From NCBI RefSeq assembly GCF_040581485.1, contig NC_090129.1, positions 8,728,501 through 8,792,500 on the forward strand: 64,000 nt of DNA, in the 5' to 3' direction. The stretch comes from Linepithema humile. Taxonomy: Eukaryota; Arthropoda; Insecta; Hymenoptera; Formicidae. The notes beneath the pieces were generated by a model. It ran no database searches and was not told where the DNA came from. It saw nothing but the letters and a program-made list of their open reading frames with translations. Of this stretch, positions 12,139-24,700 are shown in pieces. The position numbers and the translations under genes were made by a program. How positions within the stretch are numbered: position 1 is the first letter of the stretch; every line of letters starts with the position of its first letter.

Positions 12139-15100
12139 TATAAAATATAAACAAATAAAAAATTATCTCTTTGAAAGTGATTAGATTATATTGATATTTA
12201 TATACCAATTGTTTGATATTTAATATTCTCTTTTGATATATCATATTTTATATATGATAATATTAATAAAATATATACTAATTCTCTTCAGCGATGAATA
12301 TAATTACCATTAACATATGTATTATTATATGTAATTCATTTCGTAATTGCGTAATTCATATCATATTCTTAGGATTGACGACAACTCTTAAATAGTTATG
12401 CAATAACTATTAAAATGTATTGAACTATTAAAATGTATGAATTAATAATTTCTATATGTGCGCAAAGGTGTGAACCATTTGCTACGCTTTTTTACTGATT
12501 TTTGCATTTAACATAAACATAACTTGTTTGTCAGTAAGACACAAAGTTCAGTTACAATAATGATCGATGTAACAAAGAGAGGATTTGGTAAAATAACTCA
12601 TCGTAAACAAACTATACTTATACTAACAAAGAATTACCAATGTATACTAAGAACAGAAATTGTTTCTGAAAGTTTAAAAGACGTATACTGATATTACAGT
12701 ATTTTATTTTTATAATTAAATTGTATTTAAGTTAATATTAATTCCTGAAAGATAATTATATAATCGATTTCATTGATCTTTCTCTATACATATTATTAAA
12801 TTCTTGCAGATTCTTTTTGCTTTCTTCTATCATGCATTAGCGCTGTATTCCAGAATTATTTTTATTTTATTTTAATTCTTAGTGCGAATTTAATCTTTAT
12901 GGTTCTTCAAAATTTGTGAAAGATTGATGAAATTGTACGAATTTTAAACATAAGATTGAAGTAGTCGCAGCTATAAATACCATAAAGTTTCGGCGATTTC
13001 TTGCGCGAACCATGCTTTTCTACTTATTTACTACTTATTTATAATAAGATTTGCAGTATTATCTTTTTCGAGTACTTTTGCTACTTTACAAACTTTTATA
13101 TTTTACATCGTGTCGCCTCACGTGACCGATTGCAAATCGATATTGCCATTAATGGCGGATAATGTAACGTTGTTAGCTTTATAGATTGTTAATAAATATA
13201 TACACACATATACACAGACTTAGGATCCTGTCAATAGCCATAAGATGGATTAGGCGGATTGGGGAAGTTCACTATGTGCCAGAAATTGATAGTATAGCAA
13301 CATACGAGATGTTCAGCGCGTTCAGTGAAAAACGCGTGACAAAGTTCTAATCTAGTTTTTAATGTGTCTCGTCAAATTTGCTTGTCACTCTGTAACTATC
13401 AAAACAGATTTTTGTGAAAAAAATTGTGACAAATTTAACTTCTTTTTAAAAATTAACACGATGAAGACATTTAATAATATAAATTTATATTTACTAATCA
13501 AAAAATAAATAAAATTTTTTATTTCCTATTTTTATGAAAATGGAAAATTATTTTTTGCAATAAAATCTAAAAATTGATGTTTTATGTATTATTTTAAAGC
13601 TCAAAATAATTTATTTCATATTATCAATTATGTTGAATTAATATTCAATGATTTTATGTTACACAACTGAACTGCCAATATCATAATAATTTCTTAATAT
13701 ACATATATGTATGCGTTTATATTGCACGCACATATATTATATAATATATAACATATATAATACGTATATATTAAGAACATATATAACATAATTATATTGA
13801 ATTATATATAATATTGTTACGACTTCAGGCAACTAATATCACATATATGCTACTGTAATACTTATTCGTGTTTGCAAGATAAATTTATGTTAAAAAAATA
13901 AATATTTGATAACAAAATTATTAACGCGCAGCAATTGATTAAAATTTGCAATATATTTGAGCAATTGATCATAACATCGTCTGTACAATTCGTAGAAATC
14001 TGTGAAATTTGTAGAATCGTAAGCGACTTTCTCTTTCTCCATTGTTTATTTCTTGCCTCAGGGACAATTCAAAGAAACTATCGACTTTTCTATTATACAT
14101 TTTTGTTATAACGATATACTACGGCACAGTGGACCTTTTCAGTTGCATTTCAACAATGTTGCAATGTAGTAAACTGCAGTGCAATGTTGCAATATGGAAT
14201 TGTGACATTACAACAAAATTGCAGTGAAATTGCAGTAACATTTCAAAAAGTGATATTGCAATTGTACAATTAAATATTTCTGCAACGTTTTCACGATTCT
14301 CCATATAGAATAAAATAAAAAAACATATTGATAATTCATAGTTGTTGAAGAAAATCATTACTGTCGAACGAACATCATTGCAAGATTTTCGTGAAGATTA
14401 TCTCTTTTTTTTTATTACGTCCGAGATCATCCGTTTACCGTGAAAACTGCAGAATAGATCACTAGTTGAACACGATTAACTATGAGGTGCCGTTGTTAAC
14501 CAGATTATGTGGAACTTGAGTTTTCTAAAGTAATAAAGAAGAGCACTAAGGTAAACTGATGAAATTCATCGCGTTATATACTGAGTGACCCAAATAAACT
14601 AGATGATTGGAAGACATAACAATCGAGATTAATTAACGTCTAGGAAAAGTAAACAACTGTAAGAATGTACGTAGTAAATTACTACTAATCTTTAAAAATT
14701 TTTTTCTTTTCAGTGATATTATCCAGAATATGTCATTAATAAGAATTTTATTTATAATGATTTCTATTTTTTGTTTGTTGTATTTTGATTAATTTCTTTA
14801 ATTTTGAGGTTATTAATATATAACGTAAGAAAATTTAATATAATAATTTAAAAATCAAAACTCAAACAAATTTTAATAATTGAGAAATTCAACAACATAA
14901 AAAATTATAATGTGACAGTGTGTATTATTGGATTTTTTAAATTAAATTTTTATTTAAAATATTGACATGCAACTTGTTTCAGAGAAAAAAAGCACCTTGT
15001 ATCCAGCAGTATATTTTTCCGTTAATTGAGTTCTTCTTTTATTTTGCGATTTAATTTAGACAGTAACTTGAATTTCTCTCACATTTTTTGTACTGTTAAA

Positions 15101-16329
15101 CAAGAAAAATAATTGAATATATTTCTACAATGTTTATCCATGCATAAACATTTACGCTAAATTAATTATTTAATTTATAATAAAATATTATTAATTATAC
15201 AGTGGTTTTGATATAATTAATCTCAAGGAACTGTATCTTAACTTAAGCTGCAGACTGAAAGAACTTATTATCCTCAAGCATTCTTTCTCACGAAAGATCT
15301 AATGTATCGTCGTAATACACTCACGAAAGTGGAAACCGGAACCGGCAAAGTAATTGAATTTTAGCTAAATTCATAAATATACAATGAAAAAAATACTGTT
15401 TATTAAAGTTTCAGTTTTAATATAGACAAAATTGTAAGTTTTGATTTAACTATTATAATCTATAACACATATATATATACACACACACACATATATGTAT
15501 CACTAAATACTCGTAGAACGTTGCTATGAAAATTTTACATATATAAAATTGGTTTTTATATATTTGGATTCTCAAATCGTTTTAATTCTTTGTAAAGCAA
15601 ACTATTCCGTTAAAAAAGCGATTAACCTAATATGCTTTTACTGTGTGTTTTGAATCTTTTGTTCTACATCGCACTGCAGAGCCACTATTGAATTTTCAAC
15701 CGTTCTCTATTCAGGCAATTGAGTATTCTTGTTGAATGTTTTGCATGCAATGGTTAATTTAACCCTCAACTAGAAGATGGCTCTCATAATGAGAACTCAT
15801 GCATTTGCATTTATTATCTACTTTTATATTAAAAATTAAATTGTTTATTAAAAAATGTATTGCAAATGTATTAAAAAGTGCATTGCAAAAAATCCAAGAG
15901 AAAAGTTAAATTTATCGGTTCTAAACAAGAAGCCGAGTAAAAATTTCTAATAACCTTTTCTTAGATATAATTGAATGCAAGCAATCTCATTACGAAGAAT
16001 ATTCTTTTTTATTTAAAGAGTCAATAATAATATCATAAGATTTTTGGGTCTTTTGGATCCAGATTATTCCAGTCAAGTACTAATTATATTACGATTATGT
16101 GCAGTTTGAAATGCAGTTTAAAGATTAAATGCGTATCAGATTTCGTATTAAAGGTCATGGTTAAAATGCATGACAATTAAAGATTGTTGAATTAGCGATT
16201 AAAAACTGATAGGTTAAATGGGGTGATGTTAGATTATGAATATAATCCATGAAAAACAGACGAGCAATTTGTAATGCTGACTATTCATCAGACAAATACG
16301 AATTTGTAACGTATAATTTCAATCTTCAA
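12139..16329. other. AT-rich intergenic DNA between the two genes
   Basis: No open frame of convincing coding character is present. The region holds AT palindromes around 13680-13810, a repeat-word stretch at 14141-14286 and a short TA/CA microsatellite at about 15465-15500. A palindromic E-box-like TCACGTGA sits at 13118-13125. Confidence 0.6.
14141..14286. repeat. Degenerate TGCAAT/ATTGCA word repeat
   Basis: The words gcaatgttgcaat, attgcagtgaaattgcag and atattgcaattg recur in both orientations over about 145 bases. This looks like a decayed short-period tandem or palindromic satellite rather than unique sequence. Confidence 0.5.
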
Positions 16330-16829
16330 CATGAAGTTTAATACAGAATACAGTTTCTATGTTGAACAAACAGTTCGTAATCTTTTCCTTTCTCAATTCG
16401 CGCACGAAGATGTTCGTGGCGCGCGGCAAACGCGACATACCTCTGCGTACAATTCCGCATCCCCGGCGCTACATCCCTCAGTTCGTCCTCTTGCGCATCC
16501 TCGATCGGAAGGCACGCATTTCCAGGCGGAATGTTTTCAGGGGGTTAGTAACGCGGTGGTACGGGTACACAAAAAAAAATGGCGGCGGCCGATCGAAGGC
16601 GGTGGCGGTGACGTTATGACGCATGCCGCGCGGCGGCGACAGCGGTAGCGGCGTCCCTCGGCGGCGCCACCGTCGTGTTACCCCCGCAGTTCGATTGGAG
16701 ACACCGGCCGGCACCGACGGCCGTCGCGACGCTCCGCGGCGCGTGTGTGCGTTCGTTCGGGTATATTCCTCGTTTCGCGTAGACGTGGACGTAAAACAGG
16801 ATATAAAAGGAAAAGGAGCCGCCTGTGAC
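16330..16829 (+). promoter_or_regulatory. CpG-rich candidate promoter of the EGF-protein gene
   Basis: Composition changes sharply from AT-rich to GC- and CpG-rich near 16390. A TATAAAA box lies at 16802-16808. A CRE-like TGACGTTA occurs at about 16609, and GA repeats follow immediately downstream. Its position upstream of a UTR exon with a perfect donor supports a promoter. The start site is inferred to lie about 25-35 bases past the TATA box. Confidence 0.45.
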
Positions 16830-16881
<52 letters not shown>

Positions 16882-17414
16882 CGAGAGAGACGCGTTGTGT
16901 GACAGGTACGAGAAAAAGCTGCGAGCTTTACCGGCGCGACAACGATCGGGAGTTGATGGTGCGTCGGCAGGAGAATTGCGTTGCAAAATCTACGGGAAAC
17001 CGGGAGTTTCGTGGCATCGCGATGCTCTCGCGCGGTCACGTACGCACGACGAATCATACGATTCGATCGTCGCGAGTACGGCGCGTTCGTGCTGTGCTTT
17101 TCCGAAGGTTACCGTCGAGCGACGCTTTTTCTGCTATTGATTCAGCCCTTCGGTTCGCGGCCCGTGGCGCGATCGCTCGATAAGTTGCGTGTTCGCACAT
17201 ACGCACCGCCGACGCGTATATTTTTGGCGATAAGTCGCGCGCGAGAGTTAACTCACACTCTCCCCCCCCCCTCCCTCCTCCCCTTTCCCCTCCTCTATCG
17301 ATCAAAATTACTCTTCGTGTACGATTTCTGACAGCTTAATCGGTTCCCGGCGACGGCGTCAGATTGTCTCGCTTTCGCGAACTCGTTTGCTTGTTGCTCG
17401 CACGCCATGGACTA
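16830..17414 (+). other. Candidate non-coding first exon (5' UTR) of the EGF-protein gene
   Basis: This CpG-rich block starts with a GA microsatellite and ends at a consensus GTGAGT donor (17415). It lies upstream of the acceptor at 21405 on the same strand. The long open frames across it are GA-repeat artefacts encoding Arg-Glu runs. The exon limits are inferred; a transcript would settle them. Confidence 0.4.
16831..16890. repeat. (GA)n microsatellite
   Basis: A nearly pure GA dinucleotide run with a few interruptions, inside the candidate 5' UTR. GA repeats near start sites can bind GAGA-type factors; that role here is inference. Confidence 0.95.
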
Positions 17415-17625
17415 GTGAGTCGGAGGGTCGATCTTTTCTGAGAAACAAATTTCACGCTTAGCCATGTAGATTATTCGATAATCGTTGGAAATGTAGGACG
17501 TTAATACAGCATTGGTACGCTGAATGGACGAAAAAAGTAATTTTTCAGATAAATATACTCTGTTTTGATATTTCGTACATCATTACAGAATTTTGTCCGA
17601 TGCGAATCAATATTTGTTTTTGCGA

Positions 17626-17664
<39 letters not shown>

Positions 17665-20600
17665 TTAATGCGCTTTGAGGTTAGTTTAATACTATATTTT
17701 CTTGCAACATAACATAACCTAGCAAAAAAAAATATTAATATCAATTATCATCTTTATCGAGTTTGTTCCTATCATTTTCAACGCGATTTTTTAGTTATTC
17801 CGTTCTGTGTGTCTAATCGATCTAATTTTTATTAAAAATTGCTTCTTCAAATATCCAACTAACGGAAACAATTTTTACTATCGAACGTAACTTGAATATT
17901 CAGTAATACAAATAGTAGAAAATTTAGAGTTTTTGCGAAGGCTGATATTTGCTCAAATCGAATAGTAACATCAGAACGGCTTTAAGCTACGTATCGAATG
18001 ACGCTGAACATCAGTTCGTTAAGGGTTAAAATCTGTTTGTTATTGAGTCGGATAATGACACAATAGTGCAATTTGATTCTCCCTTTGTCACATTTCGTTC
18101 CGCAGCAGCTCGAATCGTATTGCACGGAAAAAGCTGTTCCCGAAATTCTCAACGGACTGTTGAGCAAATACTAAATTATTACGAGTTACGAAAAATGCAA
18201 GTTGTTTTCGTGTATCGCGTGCAATTATCGCACTTGTCCATTAAACGATTGTAAATAGTAATTCGTAAAATATTTGGATCTGAATATAGCATCTAAATTT
18301 AATATAATATAAAACGAAATATTTTTAAAATATACACAAAGAAAATCTTTAAAATACGTTATCATTAAATGTCGTATTTAATTATCATGATGAATTTGTC
18401 ATATATTTGATGTTTATATTTACAATATTCGATATTTAATTATCATATTATTAAATACAACATTAGCTTCAGGCAGAAAATTGCTGATTTAATTTTATTC
18501 TGTATTTTATATAAAATCTATATGTATATAAACGACGTATCACACATTAAATTATACATAATATTTAATTTATGATTGCTAATTTAGCTTGCCACGATTT
18601 GTCTTACACAAATAGAGGTATACACTAGTAATATAACGGAATAAGCTATTAATACATTTTCATCGATCAATATACAAAATGTAATAACAGAAACTCTCGA
18701 GAGAGGTAATCTATCCCGTAGCACATAATTTGTTTGACGTATAAATAGGAAATATGTATAATAATTATTTCATTAAAAACAAATCGAAAGTAATTTGTCA
18801 AACATATCAGAAACGTGGCAGATATGAGCGTATAGTGAAAAAAATTTTTAAATAATTAAAATTGTTATAAAAGAGCAAAATAAATGTCGCAGTGGTCATT
18901 TTCGAATTACAATTAAACTCACGTTTTTACAAAAAAAGAAAAAGATCATTCTCTTGTAGATAGGTTTTTTAATGAAATTATTTTTATAGTAGACAATTTT
19001 TTAAATTAATTTCTTAATTGTAAAAGGCCAATTTAATAATCGAAGTACATTTCTTGTTTTAAATTAAATTAATTCTAGTGTATTCAATATGTTTCTGTAA
19101 ATTTGTAATTACTTCCGCGTTTGTACATTATTTATTTTTATTAAATTTTCTAACTTAAATTACCTTTTTAGAGTACTTGATTTAATTGAATCGATAAGAA
19201 TAATTGATTAGTCACATAAATCAAAATTTTCTGTACTCAATTCTGTGAGTAGCAAAACTCTTGCCATAGCCAAGTTTGTAAAAGATTTGACTTCTGCGGT
19301 TTCACCGTCTCTTGCGGCTTTAACTGTCAATGATAATTCTGAGTTGAGAAAAGATATGAGCCACAAGTCGTATCCGATATACCTAAGACATTGCAACACG
19401 ATGGATGCAAACGACGCGTTTTACCTACGACTGCAGCTTACATCGCACAACCCGGGAATGGAAATTTCGGCCACCAGACTCTGCTAGGGTAATCTTATCT
19501 GCCACAACTTCGTGACACCAACCGGTGACTTAAGCCGAAACGTCAACTATCGGCTACGACAGTCGATATCGAGCTTCGCGTCTGCCGCGATCTTCGTCGA
19601 AATCTAAAAGCGGCGTCCCTGCGCGATGTAGCTTTCGCCTGATATGATTGACAAACCGATTACTTAACTTTTCCTCGTATTTTATGAGCCACAAAGGAAA
19701 GCTTGCAATAGATTTTGCTTTCTTTTCTTTTCAAACTCGTTACAAAACTAATATGCTGTTATTACAAAATATGTAAGAGACTTGCTTTTTTAAACAATTA
19801 TAATTTTACAGAATTATAATATACAATTATAATATACAGAAATTTATTCCTCTCGTCAATATTTAATATATTTATATTTAATTATAAATATTGAATATTT
19901 TTTATAAAAATAGCATTTTTCCTTTTCTATTTTATAAGAAACGCGGTATATAATTTATTCACAATCTGTAACAATCTGGTCTGACCTCGTACATAATTTC
20001 TATAAATAATTTAAATATTTAGAAAATTAATATAATAAAAAAGAATAATGTAACGATATAAAATATGTTACATTTTAATGCATTGATTAAATTATATTCA
20101 AATTAATTATATATAATAATATACCTTTATGGTATATTAATTAAATGGAATTAATAATATTGATTCATTAAATCAGTTTTACATTTTATTTGATAGACGA
20201 AACAAGCATATATTTGAAGAAAAATAAAATTGTAAAAAAGGCATAAAAAAGAATTAACACAATGCACGAACTACGATAAAGTTAATTATAAGATAAGTTT
20301 ATATCGATTACTTTTTAATCTCGACGTCAACCAAAAGAGATTTGCGATATTAATACACACTTATTTGCTATTGTAATTTTAAATAACGAAGTCACGTGCT
20401 TCAATATTCCGAAAATTTAATTTGAACCACAGAATGCGGTTGATTTTTTTTCTTACAATTGCAAATGCGCACGTGGTGCCTTGCATATTTGAATAGCACT
20501 TGCGTCTGCCAATGTTGATACTGCAAACAGAAAAGCGTTGCAAGTAAGCTCAGCAATAAGCGAAAAACCTAATTCGAAACGCGTTAATATTCGCGATTCC

Positions 20601-21405
20601 ACGCAACGGAATGTCGGAGCGTTAGCGACCGGCGATTGTAACAATTCGCCTTGCATTTTCCGCAATGCAAACATCCTGTTTGACGTTTGCATGAGTGTTG
20701 CGTCTCGGGAGTTCTCGCGGCAGGATGCACGATTATATCCCGTCCCTTTGCTCCGCAATTTTGAAAAAAAAGAGAGAGAGAGACGGAAAGGTAGAAAGCG
20801 AGGCGAAAACAACCTCTTTGTGCGAGCCCGCGGGAAATATGCATGCCTGCATTGATATGCATACGGTGTCAAGTAAATTTGCATCGGGTATCGCGCGAAA
20901 ATAGAGACCTATCATTTGCCATGATATAACGAGAATAGTAAATGCCACGAATACTTTGTTATGCTCAGGCCATTTGCACCTGAACCGGTTTGACCTGTGT
21001 CAATTGATCTTTGCAGAAGCATAAGTGATATTCGCGGTTATCATTTTCTAATCTACTGAATTATTTATATTTTGAAGTACGCTGCAGGACATTATTACAA
21101 ATTTTTATAATTCTTTAAAGATATTTAATTTTCAATATATTGGCTCTCTAATATTGAATTATGTCGAGCATTTATTCAGCAGAAGATTTCTGAAAATTCT
21201 TAAGAAACTATTTCTATAATAAATTTTAATTTTTTAAGAATTTTTTCGATAATATTTACGATGTAATATGATTATTATACAACTATTTCAGAATTTTAAT
21301 TTCTAAAAATTACTTTTACACGAAAAATATATTTTCTTATTGGAATCTAGATTTTATACTGCTAGATATTTTAATTATTAATTTTGTCTTTAATTTGATT
21401 CACAG
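17415..21405 (+). other. First intron of the EGF-protein gene, 4 kb
   Basis: The interval runs between the GTGAGT donor and the attcacag acceptor. It is AT-rich with a CA microsatellite, a mixed-composition patch at 19210-19640 and a CpG-rich patch at 20450-20950 containing a GA run. No protein was recognised. Confidence 0.45.
17629..17663. repeat. (CA)n microsatellite
   Basis: A pure AC dinucleotide run of about 17 units in the first intron of the EGF-protein gene. Confidence 0.97.
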
Positions 21406-21632
21406 ATTTCGTCATCGGAGCTCGATTGTCGCAGCATCGGCTCGGTCGCATTGTGAAGAGTGTCTCGCGCCGGTGCATCTCGAGTCGTCTGATGCTTGTA
21501 ATCGCGAGTAATTAGTGATTCGACGGATTGAGAGAGTGTCGCGTGTGTCGCGTGGTGATTGACAGAATTCGCCGGAGCATGCGACAGTAAGGACTTATCG
21601 ACCCCAGCAACGTGCATGTTTATCGCCGGACG
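21406..21632 (+). other. 5' UTR exon part before the start codon
   Basis: It follows an acceptor (tttgattcacag) and is CpG-rich up to the ATG at 21633. Two upstream ATGs are visible. One at about 21579 is followed by a stop after three codons, and one at 21616 opens a different frame that overlaps the main start. Both could lower translation of the main frame. Confidence 0.55.
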
Positions 21633-21750
21633 ATGGCTGGACTACGCTACGCTTGCCGGCTCTTCGTCATCCTGGAATACCTGTCGGTCGTTCTGGTGTT
21701 CGCCCAGAACCCCGTGGAGGAGAAGACCACCTTCGAGGCTGCTTTCCAAG
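21633..21750 (+). CDS. EGF-protein exon 1 (coding): signal peptide
   Basis: The ATG at 21633 has A at -3 and G at +4. The exon encodes a positively charged start, a hydrophobic core ending LSVVLVFA, then QNPVEEKTTFEAAFQ. It stops at CAAG/GTGAGT in phase 1. The signal peptide argues for secretion. A GTG 21 bases upstream is in frame but lacks an ATG, so 21633 was chosen. Confidence 0.88.
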
Positions 21751-24700
21751 GTGAGTCGTTTTTATTTGCTCGCCGGATTTATGAACTCCTAGTAACTGCC
21801 GTTACGTAGGTGGTGTGATGTATCGGTCTGACTTCTGTTACTGTCGGTATTAGTGCAAAAAAGAAAGCTACGGATCATCCCGCGTGCGCGAGATTGACGT
21901 GCAACATTGTGCTTTAAACTCTTGTTTTTTAATCCAAAAAAAAAGTTCTAATAAAATGCTGTTGTTATTTAACAATGTATTTGATATTAACGAAAACAGT
22001 GCGTGAAATCAACAAGAAGAATAGCCCGCTATTATGATACATATCTCGATGTTTATCTTTTATAGTAAAAGTTATTTATTTCGCAATATAACGTGAAGTT
22101 GTTCTAGCGATCTTTATTTGCATCGTGGCAAAAGGATTGCAACATCGTTCCATGTTCATTAAAATTGTTCATAAATTTTATTCCGCTCTAAAATGATTGC
22201 TGCGTATTTGCAATTAACGTTGCAGCTTCCTACAAGGTGCTTCGAGGAAAATTCTATTCTAGTAGCAAAATTTTATTCTAGAAATTATTTGAATTATATG
22301 TCTCTCTTCAATACGTTCTGTAGATTTGTATTAATTTAAAATATTGCACAATAGAAAGTAATTCAACTCATTGAAAAGCACATATTGTACAAACGAATAT
22401 AGTCAAACCAATATAGTCAAACAATGTAAAATTGGAAATGTATGGATAATCAAAGACTCATACGTACTCATCGTTAACTAATAATGAGCTTGGAAATGGT
22501 CGTTCTCGTATTTATGTAATGGAAATTATTCATTTTACAACGTGATTTAGTTACGTCAGCAGATTGCGTTAACGTCACAGGAAGAAAATATTACAAGACC
22601 ATTTAATATTCATAAAAATAATTCAGAAACTTGTACTTTACACTATAATTTCAGTCTATAAAATTCTCATTTCCGATAATGTTTTCTAAGATACCAGATG
22701 CATCCGATTTTTTGTTTTAAAATGCAATCTTTATCTTAATATGATCACACACACATTATGTGAGCTATTTTCTTTTAATCTACTACTTTCTTCGATCATT
22801 TTGAAGCAGATTGCTCTTTAACAAAAGCAATGACATTAATAATTTTTGAATTATAAAATAAACTATCAAAAATTAAACATTGCAAACTAATTAAATCCCA
22901 ATAAAAAAATAGATAATAAAATATTAGAATAAAAGGCTACTGTTGTACATGAAAAATATTACATTGTGTTAACTAAAAATTATTATTATACAAATATTAT
23001 TTTATGTACAACAATTCAAAAGATAATGGTTTGTTATAAAAATTAAACTTTATTAAAATATAATATTAATAAAAAATTTAGAAATTTATATTTTATACGT
23101 TAATTAAAAGTATTATATATGTTGTAGTTTTTTTTATTAAAAAATTTATAACGAGGTGTAGCAAATTATTTTTATATGTTTTAGTAAATATTTTCGTGGA
23201 TCTTGAAATAATTTCTAATGAATTTTTTGTGACCTAGAAAATTTGCAGAAACTTGATAAAAATCCATTATTATCTAATTTTTTGCTATTTCTTTTTATTC
23301 TTGCATTTATTATTAACAAAATAAACGTATTTTACTGTATTTAAACAATTATATTGTAAGATAGAAAAAGATTTTTGCCATAATTTAACTTTGATTTTTT
23401 TTTATTAGCTTATATTACCAACTTTGAAAGCGTCACTTTAAAGAGGTAACTAAATTCGTTTTTAAAATTCGTCTTGTATCGAAAATCCATATTCAATCGG
23501 CGAAAAGTTAACGATAACATCTTTCGAGAACTCTTTCGTGAAAAGTCTGTACGCGGAATATAGAGATTTGCGTACAGTTCTTTCGTGAGATCGGAAAAAA
23601 ATTTCCGTTAGTTTATATTTCTATTCGTAGCGTTCGTTGTTCTCAATAAAACGGGCGAATAATTTTTAAAAAATTACCTCTCGACGGCTAAAGTCCACGG
23701 AACTGAATTTCGTGCGGGCGAGCGAGCGAGCGGCATGAAAAAACCGGATCGAGTCAGCGAAATATTTTGCCCGAGTCAGTGAAATATCTGTCGGCGGCCT
23801 GTGCGCGACTATATCCAGTTAATTGTACCCTTCGTATCGATCCTCTCGAGAGTGCGAGAGTGCCGTGGAATCGAGCCGTACGATAATGTTCACAATTTCC
23901 AAACTGTCGTGTGCAAACACTTTCGACCGCTCGCCACCGCCGCTCGACGACGACCGTCCTTTGCTTTCACAGCATCCGTACATTTGAATATTCAGAATAC
24001 TTCGAGGATTTAGTAATGCCGTTTGACGTACGTGTGTCAATATGTATATGTGTCTACTTGCGAGCCGGTCAAAATCGCAATAAAACGCGGGCGATCAACG
24101 GCGAACATTTAATATGCTTACGTTTTTAATTAACGCGACTTTATCCGTCCGCTTAATGCGCGCCCACTTTGTTGCACGTTAAATATTGACGCTCGTTTCG
24201 CTATATATTGCAATAAATGAGAAATAAGTAAGCCAATAAACGTAACGGTCTGTTGAGCGCAATAAATTGTGATTTGCCATTATTGTATTATATTTAAGAT
24301 AAGGTAAATTGCGCGTTCGTAAATTCTGACATAGTTACTCATATAGTTATTAATATAAATCACCCACTCGTACACGGAGTCTTTAAAAAATTTTGACGTG
24401 ATGCGTGATTAATAGATTAACGATCTAATAAACGGGATAGGCGATTGTTGAAGCGAGACTACTGAATGTAAACATAAAGCATATCGTGTAATGTATTCTG
24501 CAATATCAGTGCGTCGCGAAGCGCACAATTGACCCAACCGTAAAAATAATGGTATTGGACTTTGTGCGTTAAATTGAATTATATGTGAACCGTGAAAATG
24601 AATTGAATTCCAGCAAGGGCCGACATTGTTCCGCGCTGTAAACTACTCGATGTGGATTCGTTGCGACCGCGCAAGTATTTATGCAACATTTACGATCGAT

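Noticed and set aside
16614..17057. Minus-strand open frame of 147 codons
   Set aside because: It is the antisense of the same GA microsatellite, giving a Ser-Leu run.
16623..17183. Plus-strand open frame of 186 codons
   Set aside because: Its middle is an Arg-Glu run from the GA microsatellite and the rest is CpG-rich DNA with open frames on several strands and frames. No domain is visible.
20453..20884. Minus-strand frame of 143 codons in the first intron
   Set aside because: It lies in a CpG-rich patch with a GA run and overlapping frames on both strands, and no domain is recognisable.
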